Assembly: GCA_002179805.1 (NCBI GenBank)
Contig: NAVB01000721.1
Span: forward strand, 1-10,144
Length of the DNA: 10,144 nucleotides
Source of the DNA: Acanthamoeba lenticulata
Taxonomy: Eukaryota > Discosea > Longamoebia > Acanthamoebidae
Direction of reading: 5' to 3'
In this document: positions 7,217-10,144 of the stretch, piece by piece
Position numbering within the stretch: position 1 is the stretch's first letter
How the letters are laid out: each line of letters opens with the position of its first letter
Program-made: the position numbers and the translations under genes
The notes under the pieces: generated by a model
Database searches by the model: none
Seen by the model: the letters and a program-made list of their open reading frames with translations, nothing else
Told to the model about the DNA's origin: nothing

Positions 7217-9538
7217 ATGTCCTTACGCCCGGCGCAAGTCGCCAGCAATAACCCGTTCGACGATGACGCTGGGGAATACTCGGCACCTCCTTCAACGAAC
7301 CCCTTCGATGACGACAGTGAAATAAACACAGCTATTCCGCACTCACCAGGTGCGCCTGCGCTCGCCCCCTCCCCTTCGGACAATCCATTTGATGAGGACG
7401 AGGAACCAAGCGAGTATAGAGCCGCACACTCGTTTGCTCCTCACACTTTAGCTCCGACGAGCCAAACAGCGAAGAGCGACGCAGCTGCACCGACGCCTTC
7501 GATGAGCCCCTCCTCTTCTTCGGCCTCTGCGTCCCGGTCGGGAGGCCTTTCTTCTTTCTTCTCCGCCCTGGGCAAGCGTTCCACAGCTTCCGCAAGCAGC
7601 GTCAAAGTGCCTGTCCCTACCCCTGCCTCTGCGCCCGTGGCCATCCGCAACTCGACCGGCTCGTCTTCCTCCACTGTTAGTGGCAACACGCCACCCACGT
7701 CCATATCTGCCCATTCCCTCTCCTCTTCCGGGCCTGCTTCACACATGCTCGCGCTAATGGCCGACCTGTCTCCGTCGAGCCTGGACTTTGTTTCGTCATC
7801 GCCTCACGCGTCTTCCTTTTCCTCGCCCTCTTCCTACCAAGAGGAGCTCGCCTCACCCTTTGCTCATTCGTCCATCGCCGTACATGATCGTCTCACACAA
7901 GAAGAAGATGATGATGATGATGACGCCGAGCAGGCTCGGTTCGCCGAACTCATACGCCACACACCGGTGTCGCCCCAGACCCGCCGCGAACAAGCCCTCG
8001 AGCAGATTCAAGCCATCATCGAACATCGGTTCGCATGCATCGTTGCTTTGGGGTACACTTCTGCGGAGTAACAGTGTGTGCTGCTGCCGCTACGCAGAGA
8101 GTACAGCCTGCACGCGTTCCGATCTCTGGGTGATAAGCGCACGCTGCTGGATGCAGCTTCCGCGTCGATGAACGGCAACGCCCTCATGACCGTCGTCCTC
8201 TTTCTCAAGGTGCAGCAGCGCATAAGAAGCTGCGGGCGAGCACTGACACAAGTGATGATGATGGAACCACCCACAGGACACTCTCAACTCCAACAACTTC
8301 CGTGCTCTGATCGCCACGCACAAAGCGGCTTCCAGTGCCTACTTGAGGTTTGTCCATCCACCGCATGCGTGTGTGCATCATTCGAGCTCATTCGCGCCGT
8401 GCCAGGCACTTGAGGGTGCAGAAGAACTGCGTGGATCGTGTGCTCCTGTATCACGCGCAGGGCAACCACAAGCGAGAAGGGCTTGCCCGCTGGGCCCTGT
8501 GCTATCAGATTCAAGATGTACGCATGTCATGGCTTGCATTACGCGTGGTACCAACTAAATGATCATCACGACTGGCACAATCAAGGCGGCAAAGCGTCTA
8601 GCAGCCTTTCAAGAGTGCCTGCAGTTCTTCCAGCGGCTTCATGCTAAGCTGTTTGAGTTCGAGAGCAAGCAATTGGCAGATCAGATCAAGCTCCTTGAGA
8701 TGCAACTTCAGATGGAGGTGCGACTCTTGTCACGCCATACCACAGGGCTGCCTTCACTGATGTGCACATACACGGCAGAAAATGGACGCTGCACGGACGG
8801 CAAAGGGCGAACCACTTTTCGTCTCGTTCCCACGATCACGGATCGTGTTCAGCGGCCTGGGCGCGACGATGTACTATTCTTTGTTCTATCACTCCTACGA
8901 GGTCAAGGGAAAGGCCCGCGAGACGCCCTTCCTACCTGACAACATGCGCAAGACCTTTTCCGTCAGCGAAAAGCGCTTCTTCTGGCTGAAGCTTCGCGTC
9001 CTGTGCTGCCAGAAGCAGTGGGCCGCCGTCAAGCAGCTCCCCTCCACGGTTCGCTCGCCTTTCCAACCGGCTCATCGGGCGGAATGTCTCACTTTGCGGC
9101 TCTCAGGCTATGTTTTCGTCCAAACTCTCCTCCCCTATCGGCTTTGGGCCGTTTGTCGACGCGGTATGACGTTCCTCTCTTCTCCTGAAGGACAGTCAAC
9201 TCACCAATCCTATTCCAGATTCATGCGTTCGGCGGACCCACGTTACTGCTGAGAGAGTTCTTGGTCCTCATCAAGTCGCCCGCAAAGCGCTACCGCGCGG
9301 CATTGCGCACAACTCAATACGATATTGCCATCGATGTACGATACTTTCGCAACGTTGCTAGCACTTAGCCTTGTTCTCATTCTCGTGTGGCTGCTAGGCG
9401 TTGGCGGTGACCAAAGACGAGGAGGAGTTGCATTGGTTGCTGAAGGAGATCAAGTGGCGACTAGGCTCAGTAGCCAGCATTGAGTACCGAACAAAGATCG
9501 AAGCGGTGCTAGTTTCACTTCAGAAACCCCAAACATAA
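7217..9538 (+). CDS. VIPAS39: VIPAS39/SPE-39 (VPS16B) homologue, Vps16 C-terminal domain, with NPF-acidic motifs
   Basis: VIPAS39 pairs with VPS33B to form the CHEVI tether, which acts in endosomal and lysosomal trafficking. I model plus-strand exons 7217-8028, 8098-8209, 8277-8347, 8406-8517, 8586-8717, 8779-9048, 9107-9163, 9219-9335 and 9398-9538, totalling 607 residues with consistent phases. Residues 1-265 are low-complexity, rich in Ser, Ala and Pro, with NPFDDD, NPFDDD and NPFDED at 12, 28 and 56, SSFFSALGKR near 112-122 and an Asp run near 233. From residue 271 the helical family domain starts with REYSLHAFRSLGDKRTLLDA; further matches are NGNALMTVVLFLK, the MYYSLFYHSYE helix, NMRKTFSVSEKRFFWLKLR, the SPIGFGPFVDA turn, and a C-terminal helix ending just before TAA 9536-9538. 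The Vps16 family also includes VPS16 itself, but the order and spacing of these motifs fit VIPAS39. The first donor is ambiguous: GTTCGC at 8029 is used here because the same hexamer works at 9049; GTACAC at 8053 is also in phase but leaves only 45 nt. Confidence 0.88.
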
Positions 9539-9739
9539 CCAGTCGTCGTTGCGTTGGCGCCAACAATTCCCGCGCTCTTTCCCCGCCATTTTCTGCCTTT
9601 GCTTTTTCTCTTTTTTGGCCGGCACGGAGTCTTCCAGAACCTGCGATCGTGCGCAGCATCTCATTCAATCAACCGTTTTTTTGTCCCATTGCGCATCTCG
9701 CGATTGGATTGCACGAATCCACAGGCGCACCTGTACAAG
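9539..9739 (+). promoter_or_regulatory. 201-bp intergenic: 3' flank of VIPAS39-like gene, 5' flank of the last gene
   Basis: No coding exon is supported here. The pyrimidine-rich stretch at about 9573-9620 (many T and C, including CTTTTTCTCTTTTTT) could be a promoter element or leader of the downstream gene. No polyadenylation hexamer is obvious after the stop codon. Confidence 0.4.
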
Positions 9740-10144
9740 ATGGCCACGAAACGCACCAGAGAGACGCGAGACCGAGAGGATAAGGGAGACAGTGACGGCA
9801 TTTTCGGCAGCTTCAAGCGCCTAATCAACAATTTCCTCTTCCCTTCATACGGCTCAGCTACGACTGATGCCACCACCTTTGTCTCAGCCACTCCTGCTGC
9901 CCCCGCAGCCACAGCCACAACCTCGCATTCGCGCTCTCCGCCCCAGCTGCCCGAGCGATCTTCGAAGCGTCGCCGCCTTGTTGTTGACGCGTCTGAAGAT
10001 GAGGCGAGCGAAGAAGAGCAGGAGATGGAACAAATTGAGACGAGCGAAGCAGAGCCGCAGCTGAGCGAGATGAGCCTGGGAGAACTTAAGAGGCGTGGCT
10101 ACTCCCTTGAGGAAATCTCGAGGATCTTTAACAACGAGCCTATC
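9740..10144 (+). CDS. Unrecognised protein, N-terminal 135 residues (runs off right edge)
   Basis: The frame is open from the ATG at 9740 to the end of the window, with no in-frame stop and no obvious donor. I cannot name the family. Residues 1-17 are strongly charged (basic and acidic mixed). Residues about 21-36 (IFGSFKRLINNFLFPS) could form an amphipathic helix. Residues about 40-72 are rich in Ala, Thr, Ser and Pro, a basic cluster SKRRRL at about 77-82 looks like a nuclear localisation signal, and residues about 86-112 are acidic. The segment ends with a predicted helix pair (MSLGELKRRGYSLEEISRIF). An amphipathic helix followed by a basic signal recalls nuclear-envelope or pore basket proteins, but this is only a resemblance in layout. 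Confidence 0.6.
   Translation, partial: MATKRTRETRDREDKGDSDGIFGSFKRLINNFLFPSYGSATTDATTFVSATPAAPAATATTSHSRSPPQLPERSSKRRRLVVDASEDEASEEEQEMEQIETSEAEPQLSEMSLGELKRRGYSLEEISRIFNNEPI

Noticed and set aside
6958..7383. Start of the eEF1A-like gene further upstream on the minus strand
   Set aside because: The extension would be antisense to the first exon of the VIPAS39-like gene, including its NPF motifs; the short exon starting at 7107 is sufficient.

Overview
The window is nuclear DNA of a gene-dense, GC-rich, intron-rich microbial eukaryote. The evidence is short GT-AG introns of about 55-184 nt inside conserved protein families, very short intergenic gaps (109-229 bp), and a mitochondrial presequence. 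An Acanthamoeba-like amoebozoan fits this style, but that is an inference and not proven by any single feature. I see no bacterial, phage, CRISPR, tRNA, rRNA or transposon signal. Layout: three genes lie head-to-tail on the minus strand, then two on the plus strand. (1) 89-1083 minus is the 5' half of a mitochondrial proline dehydrogenase; it runs off the left edge. (2) 1313-3571 minus is a 4-exon gene for a 665-residue nuclear-looking protein with SAP-like helical motifs at both ends of a long acidic linker. (3) 3711-7107 minus is a 20-exon gene that I read as an eEF1A-like translation-factor GTPase fused to C-terminal ankyrin repeats. (4) 7217-9538 plus is a 9-exon homologue of VIPAS39/SPE-39 (VPS16B) with three N-terminal NPF-acidic motifs. 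(5) 9740-10144 plus is the 5' end of an unrecognised gene with a basic cluster and a possible amphipathic helix; it runs off the right edge. Genes 3 and 4 are divergent, with only 109 bp between their start codons. The main novelty is gene 3. Domains 1-3 of eEF1A can be followed along its exons, but the signature GTPase residues are changed: the P-loop Lys is Ala, the G3 Asp and His are Ser and Arg, and the G4 Asn is Thr. It therefore looks like a pseudo-GTPase. It joins ankyrin repeats through an intron whose 5' splice site sits inside a perfect 8-bp hairpin. Retaining that intron would stop translation before the ankyrin part, so two protein forms are possible. Across 34 modelled introns the donor is mostly GTRCG (C at +4 in about 26) rather than the usual GTRAGT. 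The genes do not form an obvious shared pathway; apart from the divergent pair, the neighbourhood looks like ordinary dense packing. All splice models were built by eye from frame continuity and remembered family patterns, with no search or transcript evidence.
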